NCBI GenBank assembly: GCA_036924085.1
Contig: JAVGWX010000018.1
Location: 25,314,563 to 25,378,562, forward strand
Length of the DNA: 64,000 nt
Source of the DNA: Ariolimax columbianus
Lineage: Eukaryota; Mollusca; Gastropoda; Stylommatophora; Arionidae
Direction: 5' to 3'
Below the pieces are notes generated by a model. It was given only the letters and a program-made list of their open reading frames with translations, was not told where the DNA came from and searched no databases. Within the stretch, counting starts at the first letter, position 1. Each line of letters opens with the position of its first letter. Positions 20,442-32,900 of this stretch are shown in pieces. The position numbers and the translations under genes are program-made.

Positions 20442-20720
20442 CTGACTAACTAACCGTTTCTTCCAACGGTTCCCTCTCCGTTACAATTGGTTTCTTGCTG
20501 ATAGTGTTGAGTTTAAGGTGCTTGGTTTTATTGATGTTCATATTCAGTCCCAATGTTACTGAGTGTTCTTTCACCTTTTCAAGTTTCTATTGCATTTGGG
20601 TATTATTTTTCGACAAAAGTACCAGATCATCTGTGTAGTCCTATGCCATTCAATTGTGAAAAGAGTGTCCACTGAATACCAATTGTTTTTTCCTTCGATT
20701 GATGTCTTCATTATCCAATC
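20442..20720 (-). mobile_element. host RTE LINE, segment C (RT catalytic YTDD region)
   Basis: The minus strand reads KDWIMKTSIEGKNN, then a shift to GIQWTLFSQLN, then DYTDDLVLLSKNNTQMQ, a stop, KLEKVKEHSVTLGLNMNINK, then ISKKPIVTEREPLEE. DYTDD (20623-20640) is the reverse transcriptase catalytic motif, with Y-x-D-D kept. Order and spacing match RTE ORF2 after the FLFLL block. Stops and shifts show it is inactive. It joins the array-side segment across a SINE. Confidence 0.92.
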
Positions 20721-20734
20721 TTTAGCCAACAAGA

Positions 20735-20962
20735 GCGCGTGGGTGAAGGGGTTCGAGGCCTGCCTGCCGACAAGGAGGGTAGCGGTTCGAATTCCCGGTA
20801 TAGCATATGTTGTTTTTCTGTTGGGGGTGAAATAAACAAAGAGCCAGCACACGATGTGGCGACAGCAGTGGCGAAGCGGCCTGTAGTTCTCAGCCTTCAA
20901 AACCCCTCGAATACCCAAGCAATGGAAAAAATGTCGTTTGACGGTTTAAAAACAATTTTTTT
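20735..20962 (+). mobile_element. tRNA-headed SINE, family 2, inserted in the host LINE
   Basis: The head GCGTGGGTGAAGGGGTTCGA (A-box side) and AGCGGTTCGAATTCCC (B box) precede a body with GAAATAAACA, CCAGCACACGATGTGGCGAC and AGCAGTGGCGAAGCGG. A 14-base direct repeat TTTAGCCAACAAGA flanks it (20721-20734 and 20963-20976). Removing the insert restores the LINE frame FLFLLAKDWIMK. A second, truncated copy lies on the minus strand at 47560-47690. The 3' tail ends in a T-run, which is unusual. Confidence 0.9.
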
Positions 20963-20983
20963 TTTAGCCAACAAGAACAGGAA
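20963..20983 (-). mobile_element. host RTE LINE, short segment B between SINE and array
   Basis: In the minus direction it encodes FLFLLA and joins KDWIMK across the SINE. FLFLLVIDWIMK-like sequence directly follows the RQGCLLSP block in RTE reverse transcriptases. So this piece is the LINE sequence immediately downstream of the satellite. Confidence 0.85.
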
Positions 20984-23900
20984 GGCATTCTTATCTCGGT
21001 AACAAAATGCATCCTTTTCTCGGTAATAAAAAGCATTCTATCTCGGTAACAAAATGCATCCTTTCTCGGTAATAAAAGGCATCCTTTTCTCGGTAATAAA
21101 AACCATTCTATCTCGGTAATAAAAAGCATTCTTTTCTCGGTAATAAAAGGCATCCTTTTCTCGGTAATAAAATGCATTCTTTTCTCGGTAATAAAAGGCA
21201 TCCTTTTCTCGGTAATAAAATGCATTCTTTTCTCGGTAATAAAAGGCATCCTTTTCTCGGTAATAAAAGGCATCCTTTTCTCGGTAATAAAAGGCATCCT
21301 TTTCTCGGTAATAAAAAGCATTCTTATCTCGGTAATAAAAGGCATCCTTTTCTCGGTAATAAAAAGCATTCTTATCTCGGTAATAAAAGGCATCCTTTTC
21401 TCGGTAATAAAAAGCATCCTTTTCTCGGTAATAAAAAGCATCCTTTTCTCGGTAATAAAAGGCATCCTTTTCTCGGTAATAAAAACCATTCTATCTCGGT
21501 AATAAAAAGCATTCTTTTCTCGGTAATAAAAGGCATTCTTTTCTCGGTAATAAAAGGCATCCTTTTCTCGGTAATAAAAACCATTATATCTCGGTAATAA
21601 AATGCATTCTTTTCTCGGTAATAAAAAGCATTCTATCTCGGTAATAAAAACCATTCTATCTCGGTAATAAAAACCATTCTATCTCGGTAATAAAAACCAT
21701 TCTATCTCGGTAATAAAAAGCATTCTTTTCTCGGTAATAAAAACCATTCTATCTCGGTAATAAAAACCATTCTATCTCGGTAATAAAAAGCATTCTTTTC
21801 TCGGTAATAAAAACCATTCTATCTCGGTAATAAAAAGCATTCTTTTCTCGGTAATAAAAACCATTCTATCTCGGTAATAAAAAGCATTCTATCTCGGTAA
21901 TAAAAAGCATTCTATCTCGGTAATAAAAAGCATTCTTTTCTCGGTAATAAAAACCATTCTATCTCGGTAATAAAAACCATTCTATCTCGGTAATAAAAAG
22001 CATCCTTTTCTCGGTAATAAAAAGCATTCTTTTCTCGGTAATAAAAAGCATTCTATCTCGGTAATAAAAACCATTCTATCTCGGTAATAAAAAGCATTCT
22101 TTTCTCGGTAATAAAAACCATTCTATCTCGGTAATAAAAAGCATTCTTTTCTCGGTAATAAAAACCATTCTATCTCGGTAATAAAAACCATTCTATCTCG
22201 GTAATAAAAAGCATTCTTTTCTCGGTAATAAAAACCATTCTATCTCGGTAATAAAAAGCATTCTTTTCTCGGTAATAAAAAGCATTCTTTTCTCGGTAAT
22301 AAAAGGCATCCTTTTCTCGGTAATAAAATGCATTCTTTTCTCGGTAATAAAAGGCATCCTTTTCTCGGTAATAAAAAGCATCCTTTTCTCGGTAATAAAA
22401 GGCATCCTTTTCTCGGTAATAAAAACCATTCTATCTCGGTAATAAAAAGCATTCTTTTCTCGGTAATAAAAAGCATTCTTTTCTCGGTAATAAAAGGCAT
22501 CCTTTTCTCGGTAATAAAAGGCATCCTTTTCTCGGTAATAAAATGCATTCTTTTCTCGGTAATAAAAGGCATCCTTTTCTCGGTAATAAAAGGAATCCTT
22601 TTCTCGGTAATAAAAGGCATCCTTTTCTCGGTAATAAAAAGCATTCTTATCTCGGTAATAAAAGGCATCCTTTTCTCGGTAATAAAATGCATTCTTTTCT
22701 CGGTAATAAAAGGCATCCTTTTCTCGGTAATAAAAAGCATCCTTTTCTCGGTAATAAAAGGCATCCTTTTCTCGGTAATAAAATGCATTCTTTTCTCGGT
22801 AATAAAAGGCATCCTTTTCTCGGTAATAAAAGGCATCCTTTTCTCGGTAATAAAAGGCATCCTTTTCTCGGTAATAAAAAGCATTCTTATCTCGGTAATA
22901 AAAGACATCCTTTTCTCGGTAATAAAATGCATTCTTTTCTCGGTAATAAAAGGCATCCTTTTCTCGGTAATAAAAGGCATCCTTTTCTCGGTAATAAAAG
23001 GCATCTTTTCTCGGTAATAAAAAGCATTCTTATCTCGGTAATAAAAGGCATCCTTTTCTCGGTAATAAAATGCATCCTTTTCACGGTAATAAAAGGCATC
23101 CTTTTCTCGGTAATAAAAAGCATTCTTATCTCGGTAATAAAAGGCATCCTTTTCTCGGTAATAAAATGCATTCTTTTCTCGGTAATAAAAGGCATCCTTT
23201 TCTCGGTAATAAAAAGCATCATTTTCTCGGTAATAAAAGGCATCCTTTTCTCGGTAATAAAATGCATTCTTTTCTCGGTAATAAAAGGCATCCTTTTCTC
23301 GGTAATAAAAGGCATCCTTTTCTCGGTAATAAAAGGCATCCTTTTCTCGGTAATAAAAAGCATTCTTATCTCGGTAATAAAAGGCATCCTTTTCTCGGTA
23401 ATAAAATGCATTCTTTTCTCGGTAATAAAATGCATCCTTTTCTCGGTAATAAAAGGCATCCTTTTCTCGGTAATAAAAAGCATTCTATCTCGGTAATAAA
23501 AAGCATTCTTTTCTCGGTAATAAAAACCATTCTATCTCGGTAATAAAAAGCATTCTATCTCGGTAATAAAAAGCATTCTTTTCTCGGTAATAAAAACCAT
23601 TCTATCTCGGTAATAAAAACCATTCTATCTCGGTAATAAAAAGCATCCTTTTCTCGGTAATAAAAAGCATTCTTTTCTCGGTAATAAAAACCATTCTATC
23701 TCGGTAATAAAAAGCATTCTTTTCTCGGTAATAAAAACCATTCTATCTCGGTAATAAAAAGCATTCTTTTCTCGGTAATAAAAACCATTCTATCTCGGTA
23801 ATAAAAACCATTCTATCTCGGTAATAAAAAGCATTCTTTTCTCGGTAATAAAAACCATTCTATCTCGGTAATAAAAAGCATTCTTTTCTCGGTAATAAAA

Positions 23901-26900
23901 AGCATTCTTTTCTCGGTAATAAAAGGCATCCTTTTCTCGGTAATAAAATGCATTCTTTTCTCGGTAATAAAAGGCATCCTTTTCTCGGTAATAAAAAGCA
24001 TCCTTTTCTCGGTAATAAAAGGCATCCTTTTCTCGGTAATAAAAACCATTCTATCTCGGTAATAAAAAGCATTCTTTTCTCGGTAATAAAAAGCATTCTT
24101 TTCTCGGTAATAAAAGGCATCCTTTTCTCGGTAATAAAAGGCATCCTTTTCTCGGTAATAAAATGCATTCTTTTCTCGGTAATAAAAGGCATCCTTTTCT
24201 CGGTAATAAAAGGAATCCTTTTCTCGGTAATAAAAGGCATCCTTTTCTCGGTAATAAAAAGCATTCTTATCTCGGTAATAAAAGGCATCCTTTTCTCGGT
24301 AATAAAATGCATTCTTTTCTCGGTAATAAAAGGCATCCTTTTCTCGGTAATAAAAAGCATCCTTTTCTCGGTAATAAAAGGCATCCTTTTCTCGGTAATA
24401 AAATGCATTCTTTTCTCGGTAATAAAAGGCATCCTTTTCTCGGTAATAAAAGGCATCCTTTTCTCGGTAATAAAAGGCATCCTTTTCTCGGTAATAAAAA
24501 GCATTCTTATCTCGGTAATAAAAGGCATCCTTTTCTCGGTAATAAAATGCATTCTTTTCTCGGTAATAAAAGGCATCCTTTTCTCGGTAATAAAATGCAT
24601 CCTTTTCTCGGTAATAAAAGGCATCATTTTCTCGGTAATAAAAACCATTCTATCTCGGTAATAAAAAGCATTCTTTTCTCGGTAATAAAAACCATTCTAT
24701 CTCGGTAATAAAAAGCATTCTATCTCGGTAATAAAAGGCATCCTTTTCTCGGTAATAAAAACCATTCTATCTCGGTAATAAAAAGCATTCTATCTCGGTA
24801 ATAAAAAGCATTCTTTTCTCGGTAATAAAAACCATTCTATCTCGGTAATAAAAAGCATTCTATCTCGGTAATAAAAAGCATTCTTTTCTCGGTAATAAAA
24901 GGCATCCTTTTCTCGGTAATAAAATGCATCCTTTTCTCGGTAATAAAAGGCATCCTTTTCTCGGTAATAAAAACCATTCTATCTCGGTAATAAAAAGCAT
25001 TCTTTTCTCGGTAATAAAAACCATTCTATCTCGGTAATAAAAAGCATTCTATCTCGGTAATAAAAGGCATCCTTTTCTCGGTAATAAAAACCATTCTATC
25101 TCGGTAATAAAAAGCATTCTATCTCGGTAATAAAAAGCATTCTTTTCTCGGTAATAAAAACCATTCTATCTCGGTAAAAAAAAGCATTCTATCTCGGTAA
25201 TAAAAAGCATTCTTTTCTCGGTAATAAAAACCATTCTGTCTCGGTAATAAAAAGCATTCTATCTCGGTAATAAAAGGCATCCTTTTCTCGGTAATAAAAA
25301 GCATCCTTTTCTCGGTAATAAAAGGCATCCTTTTCTCGGTAATAAAAACCATTCTATCTCGGTAATAAAAACCATTCTATCTCGGTAATAAAAAGCATTC
25401 TTTTCTCGGTAATAAAAACCATTCTATCTCGGTAATAAAAAGCATTCTATCTCGGTAATAAAAAGCATTCTTTTCTCGGTAATAAAAGGCATTCTTTTCT
25501 CGGTAATAAAAGGCATCCTTTTCTCGGTAATAAAAACCATTCTATCTCGGTAATAAAAAGCATTCTTTTCTCGGTAATAAAAGGCATTCTTTTCTCGGTA
25601 ATAAAAGGCATCCTTTTCTCGGTAATAAAAACCATTCTATCTCGGTAATAAAATGCATTCTTTTCTCGGTAATAAAAAGCATTCTTTTCTCGGTAATAAA
25701 AACCATTCTATCTCGGTAATAAAAACCATTCTATCTCGGTAATAAAAAGCATTCTTTTCTCGGTAATAAAAACCATTCTATCTCGGTAATAAAAAGCATT
25801 CTTTTCTCGGTAATAAAAACCATTCTATCTCGGTAATAAAAAGCATTCTATCTCGGTAATAAAAAGCATTCTTTTCTCGGTAATAAAAACCATTCTATCT
25901 CGGTAATAAAAACCATTCTATCTCGGTAATAAAAAGCATCCTTTTCTCGGTAATAAAAAGCATTCTTTTCTCGGTAATAAAAAGCATTCTATCTCGGTAA
26001 TAAAAACCATTCTATCTCGGTAATAAAAAGCATTCTTTTCTCGGTAATAAAAACCATTCTATCTCGGTAATAAAAAGCATTCTTTTCTCGGTAATAAAAA
26101 CCATTCTATCTCGGTAATAAAAACCATTCTATCTCGGTAATAAAAAGCATTCTTTTCTCGGTAATAAAAACCATTCTATCTCGGTAATAAAAAGCATTCT
26201 TTTCTCGGTAATAAAAAGCATTCTTTTCTCGGTAATAAAAGGCATCCTTTTCTCGGTAATAAAATGCATTCTTTTCTCGGTAATAAAAGGCATCCTTTTC
26301 TCGGTAATAAAAAGCATCCTTTTCTCGGTAATAAAAGGCATCCTTTTCTCGGTAATAAAAACCATTCTATCTCGGTAATAAAAAGCATTCTTTTCTCGGT
26401 AATAAAAAGCATTCTTTTCTCGGTAATAAAAGGCATCCTTTTCTCGGTAATAAAAGGCATCCTTTTCTCGGTAATAAAATGCATTCTTTTCTCGGTAATA
26501 AAAGGCATCCTTTTCTCGGTAATAAAATGCATTCTTTTCTCGGTAATAAAAGGCATCCTTTTCTCGGTAATAAAAAGCATCCTTTTCTCGGTAATAAAAG
26601 GCATCCTTTTCTCGGTAATAAAATGCATTCTTTTCTCGGTAATAAAAGGCATCCTTTTCTCGGTAATAAAAGGCATCCTTTTCTCGGTAATAAAAGGCAT
26701 TCTTTTCTCGGTAATAAAAACCATTCTATCTCGGTAATAAAAAGCATTCTTTTCTCGGTAATAAAAAGCATTCTTTTCTCGGTAATAAAAGGCATCCTTT
26801 TCTCGGTAATAAAATGCATTCTTTTCTCGGTAATAAAAGGCATCCTTTTCTCGGTAATAAAAAGCATCCTTTTCTCGGTAATAAAAGGCATCCTTTTCTC

Positions 26901-29900
26901 GGTAATAAAAACCATTCTATCTCGGTAATAAAAAGCATTCTTTTCTCGGTAATAAAAAGCATTCTTTTCTCGGTAATAAAAGGCATCCTTTTCTCGGTAA
27001 TAAAAGGCATCCTTTTCTCGGTAATAAAATGCATTCTTTTCTCGGTAATAAAAGGCATCCTTTTCTCGGTAATAAAAGGAATCCTTTTCTCGGTAATAAA
27101 AGGCATCCTTTTCTCGGTAATAAAAAGCATTCTTATCTCGGTAATAAAAGGCATCCTTTTCTCGGTAATAAAATGCATTCTTTTCTCGGTAATAAAAGGC
27201 ATCCTTTTCTCGGTAATAAAAAGCATCCTTTTTTCGGTAATAAAAGGCATCCTTTTCTCGGTAATAAAATGCATTCTTTTCTCGGTAATAAAAGGCATCC
27301 TTTTCTCGGTAATAAAAGGCATCCTTTTCTCGGTAATAAAAGGCATCCTTTTCTCGGTAATAAAAAGCATTCTTATCTCGGTAATAAAAGGCATCCTTTT
27401 CTCGGTAATAAAATGCATTCTTTTCTCGGTAATAAAAGGCATCCTTTTCTCGGTAATAAAATGCATCCTTTTCTCGGTAATAAAAGGCATCATTTTCTCG
27501 GTAATAAAAACCATTCTATCTCGGTAATAAAAAGCATTCTTTTCTCGGTAATAAAAACCATTCTATCTCGGTAATAAAAAGCATTCTATCTCGGTAATAA
27601 AAGGCATCCTTTTCTCGGTAATAAAAACCATTCTATCTCGGTAATAAAAAGCATTCTATCTCGGTAATAAAAAGCATTCTTTTCTCGGTAATAAAAACCA
27701 TTCTATCTCGGTAATAAAAAGCATTCTATCTCGGTAATAAAAAGCATTCTTTTCTCGGTAATAAAAGGCATCCTTTTCTCGGTAATAAAATGCATCCTTT
27801 TCTCGGTAATAAAAGGCATCCTTTTCTCGGTAATAAAAACCATTCTATCTCGGTAATAAAAAGCATTCTTTTCTCGGTAATAAAAACCATTCTATCTCGG
27901 TAATAAAAAGCATTCTATCTCGGTAATAAAAGGCATCCTTTTCTCGGTAATAAAAACCATTCTATCTCGGTAATAAAAAGCATTCTATCTCGGTAATAAA
28001 AAGCATTCTTTTCTCGGTAATAAAAACCATTCTATCTCGGTAAAAAAAAGCATTCTATCTCGGTAATAAAAAGCATTCTTTTCTCGGTAATAAAAACCAT
28101 TCTGTCTCGGTAATAAAAAGCATTCTTTTCTCGGTAATAAAAACCATTCTATCTCGGTAATAAAAACCATTCTATCTCGGTAATAAAAAGCATCCTTTTC
28201 TCGGTAATAAAAAGCATTCTTTTCTCGGTAATAAAAAGCATTCTATCTCGGTAATAAAAACCATTCTATCTCGGTAATAAAAAGCATTCTTTTCTCGGTA
28301 ATAAAAACCATTCTATCTCGGTAATAAAAAGCATTCTTTTCTCGGTAATAAAAACCATTCTATCTCGGTAATAAAAACCATTCTATCTCGGTAATAAAAA
28401 GCATTCTTTTCTCGGTAATAAAAACCATTCTATCTCGGTAATAAAAAGCATTCTTTTCTCGGTAATAAAAAGCATTCTTTTCTCGGTAATAAAAGGCATC
28501 CTTTTCTCGGTAATAAAATGCATTCTTTTCTCGGTAATAAAAGGCATCCTTTTCTCGGTAATAAAAAGCATCCTTTTCTCGGTAATAAAAGGCATCCTTT
28601 TCTCGGTAATAAAAACCATTCTATCTCGGTAATAAAAAGCATTCTTTTCTCGGTAATAAAAAGCATTCTTTTCTCGGTAATAAAAGGCATCCTTTTCTCG
28701 GTAATAAAAGGCATCCTTTTCTCGGTAATAAAATGCATTCTTTTCTCGGTAATAAAAGGCATCCTTTTCTCGGTAATAAAATGCATTCTTTTCTCGGTAA
28801 TAAAAGGCATCCTTTTCTCGGTAATAAAAAGCATCCTTTTCTCGGTAATAAAAGGCATCCTTTTCTCGGTAATAAAATGCATTCTTTTCTCGGTAATAAA
28901 AGGCATCCTTTTCTCGGTAATAAAAGGCATCCTTTTCTCGGTAATAAAAGGCATTCTTTTCTCGGTAATAAAAACCATTCTATCTCGGTAATAAAAAGCA
29001 TTCTTTTCTCGGTAATAAAAAGCATTCTTTTCTCGGTAATAAAAGGCATCCTTTTCTCGGTAATAAAATGCATTCTTTTCTCGGTAATAAAAGGCATCCT
29101 TTTCTCGGTAATAAAAAGCATCCTTTTCTCGGTAATAAAAGGCATCCTTTTCTCGGTAATAAAAACCATTCTATCTCGGTAATAAAAAGCATTCTTTTCT
29201 CGGTAATAAAAAGCATTCTTTTCTCGGTAATAAAAGGCATCCTTTTCTCGGTAATAAAAGGCATCCTTTTCTCGGTAATAAAAAGCATTCTTTTCTCGGT
29301 AATAAAAGGCATCCTTTTCTCGGTAATAAAAGGAATCCTTTTCTCGGTAATAAAAGGCATCCTTTTCTCGGTAATAAAAAGCATTCTTATCTCGGTAATA
29401 AAAGGCATCCTTTTCTCGGTAATAAAATGCATTCTTTTCTCGGTAATAAAAGGCATCCTTTTCTCGGTAATAAAAAGCATCCTTTTTTCGGTAATAAAAG
29501 GCATCCTTTTCTCGGTAATAAAATGCATTCTTTTCTCGGTAATAAAAGGCATCCTTTTCTCGGTAATAAAAGGCATCCTTTTCTCGGTAATAAAAGGCAT
29601 CCTTTTCTCGGTAATAAAAAGCATTCTTATCTCGGTAATAAAAGGCATCCTTTTCTCGGTAATAAAATGCATTCTTTTCTCGGTAATAAAAGGCATCCTT
29701 TTCTCGGTAATAAAATGCATCCTTTTCTCGGTAATAAAAGGCATCATTTTCTCGGTAATAAAAACCATTCTATCTCGGTAATAAAAAGCATTCTTTTCTC
29801 GGTAATAAAAACCATTCTATCTCGGTAATAAAAAGCATTCTATCTCGGTAATAAAAGGCATCCTTTTCTCGGTAATAAAAACCATTCTATCTCGGTAATA

Positions 29901-32900
29901 AAAAGCATTCTATCTCGGTAATAAAAAGCATTCTTTTCTCGGTAATAAAAACCATTCTATCTCGGTAATAAAAAGCATTCTATCTCGGTAATAAAAAGCA
30001 TTCTTTTCTCGGTAATAAAAGGCATCCTTTTCTCGGTAATAAAATGCATCCTTTTCTCGGTAATAAAAGGCATCCTTTTCTCGGTAATAAAAACCATTCT
30101 ATCTCGGTAATAAAAAGCATTCTTTTCTCGGTAATAAAAACCATTCTATCTCGGTAATAAAAAGCATTCTATCTCGGTAATAAAAGGCATCCTTTTCTCG
30201 GTAATAAAAACCATTCTATCTCGGTAATAAAAAGCATTCTATCTCGGTAATAAAAAGCATTCTTTTCTCGGTAATAAAAACCATTCTATCTCGGTAAAAA
30301 AAAGCATTCTATCTCGGTAATAAAAAGCATTCTTTTCTCGGTAATAAAAACCATTCTGTCTCGGTAATAAAAAGCATTCTATCTCGGTAATAAAAGGCAT
30401 CCTTTTCTCGGTAATAAAAACCATTCTATCTCGGTAATAAAAACCATTCTATCTCGGTAATAAAAAGCATTCTTTTCTCGGTAATAAAAACCATTCTATC
30501 TCGGTAATAAAAAACATTCTATCTCGGTAATAAAAAGCATTCTATCTCGGTAATAAAAGGCATCCTTTTCTCGGTAATAAAAAGCATCCTTTTCTCGGTA
30601 ATAAAAGGCATCCTTTTCTCGGTAATAAAAACCATTCTATCTCGGTAATAAAAACCATTCTATCTCGGTAATAAAAAGCATTCTTTTCTCGGTAATAAAA
30701 ACCATTCTATCTCGGTAATAAAAAGCATTCTTTTCTCGGTAATAAAAACCATTCTATCTCGGTAATAAAAACCATTCTATCTCGGTAATAAAAAGCATTC
30801 TTTTCTCGGTAATAAAAACCATTCTATCTCGGTAATAAAAAGCATTCTTTTCTCGGTAATAAAAAGCATTCTTTTCTCGGTAATAAAAGGCATCCTTTTC
30901 TCGGTAATAAAATGCATTCTTTTCTCGGTAATAAAAGGCATCCTTTTCTCGGTAATAAAAAGCATCCTTTTCTCGGTAATAAAAGGCATCCTTTTCTCGG
31001 TAATAAAAACCATTCTATCTCGGTAATAAAAAGCATTCTTTTCTCGGTAATAAAAAGCATTCTTTTCTCGGTAATAAAAGGCATCCTTTTCTCGGTAATA
31101 AAAGGCATCCTTTTCTCGGTAATAAAATGCATTCTTTTCTCGGTAATAAAAGGCATCCTTTTCTCGGTAATAAAAGGAATCCTTTTCTCGGTAATAAAAG
31201 GCATCCTTTTCTCGGTAATAAAAAGCATTCTTATCTCGGTAATAAAAGGCATCCTTTTCTCGGTAATAAAATGCATTCTTTTCTCGGTAATAAAAGGCAT
31301 CCTTTTCTCGGTAATAAAAAGCATCCTTTTCTCGGTAATAAAAGGCATCCTTTTCTCGGTAATAAAATGCATTCTTTTATCGGTAATAAAAGGCATCCTT
31401 TTCTCGGTAAAAAAATTCATCCTTTTCTCGGTAATAAAAGGCATCCTTTTCTCGGTAATAAAAAGCATTCTTACCTCGGTAATAAAAGGCATCCTTTTCT
31501 CGGTAATAAAATGCATTCTTTTCTCGGTAATAAAAGGCATCCTTTTCTCGGTAATAAAATGCATCCTTTTCTCGGTAATAAAAGGCATCCTTTTCTCGGT
31601 AATAAAAACCATTCTATCTCGGTAATAAAAAGCATTCTTTTCTCGGTAATAAAAACCATTCTATCTCGGTAATAAAAAGCATTCTATCTCGGTAATAAAA
31701 GGCATCCTTTTCTCGGTAATAAAAACCATTCTATCTCGGTAATAAAAAGCATTCTATCTCGGTAATAAAAAGCATTCTTTTCTCGGTAATAAAAACCATT
31801 CTATCTCGGTAATAAAAAGCATTCTATCTCGGTAATAAAAAGCATTCTTTTCTCGGTAATAAAAGGCATCCTTTTCTCGGTAATAAAAGGCATCCTTTTC
31901 TCGGTAATAAAAACCATTCTATCTCGGTAATAAAAACCATTCTATCTCGGTAATAAAAAGCATTCTTTTCTCGGTAATAAAAACCATTCTATCTCGGTAA
32001 TAAAAAGCATTCTATCTCGGTAATAAAAAGCATTCTTTTCTCGGTAATAAAAACCATTCTATCTCGGTAATAAAAAGCATTCTATCTCGGTAATAAAAGG
32101 CATCCTTTTCTCGGTAATAAAAACCATTCTATCTCGGTAATAAAAACCATTCTATCTCGGTAATAAAAAGCATTCTTTTCTCGGTAATAAAAACCATTCT
32201 ATCTCGGTAATAAAAAGCATTCTTTTCTCGGTAATAAAAACCATTCTATCTCGGTAATAAAAAGCATTCTTTTCTCGGTAATAAAAACCATTCTATCTCG
32301 GTAATAAAAACCATTCTATCTCGGTAATAAAAAGCATTCTTTTCTCGGTAATAAAAACCATTCTATCTCGGTAATAAAAAGCATTCTTTTCTCGGTAATA
32401 AAAAGCATTCTTTTCTCGGTAATAAAAGGCATCCTTTTCTCGGTAATAAAATGCATTCTTTTCTCGGTAATAAAAGGCATCCTTTTCTCGGTAATAAAAA
32501 GCATCCTTTTCTCGGTAATAAAAGGCATCCTTTTCTCGGTAATAAAAACCATTCTATCTCGGTAATAAAAAGCATTCTTTTCTCGGTAATAAAAAGCATT
32601 CTTTTCTCGGTAATAAAAGGCATCCTTTTCTCGGTAATAAAAGGCATCCTTTTCTCGGTAAAAAAATGCATTCTTTTCTCGGTAATAAAAGGCATCCTTT
32701 TCTCGGTAATAAAAGGAATCCTTTTCTCGGTAATAAAAGGCATCCTTTTCTCGGTAATAAAAAGCATTCTTATCTCGGTAATAAAAGGCATCCTTTTCTC
32801 GGTAATAAAATGCATTCTTTTCTCGGTAATAAAAGGCATCCTTTTCTCGGTAATAAAAAGCATCCTTTTCTCGGTAATAAAAGGCATCCTTTTCTCGGTA

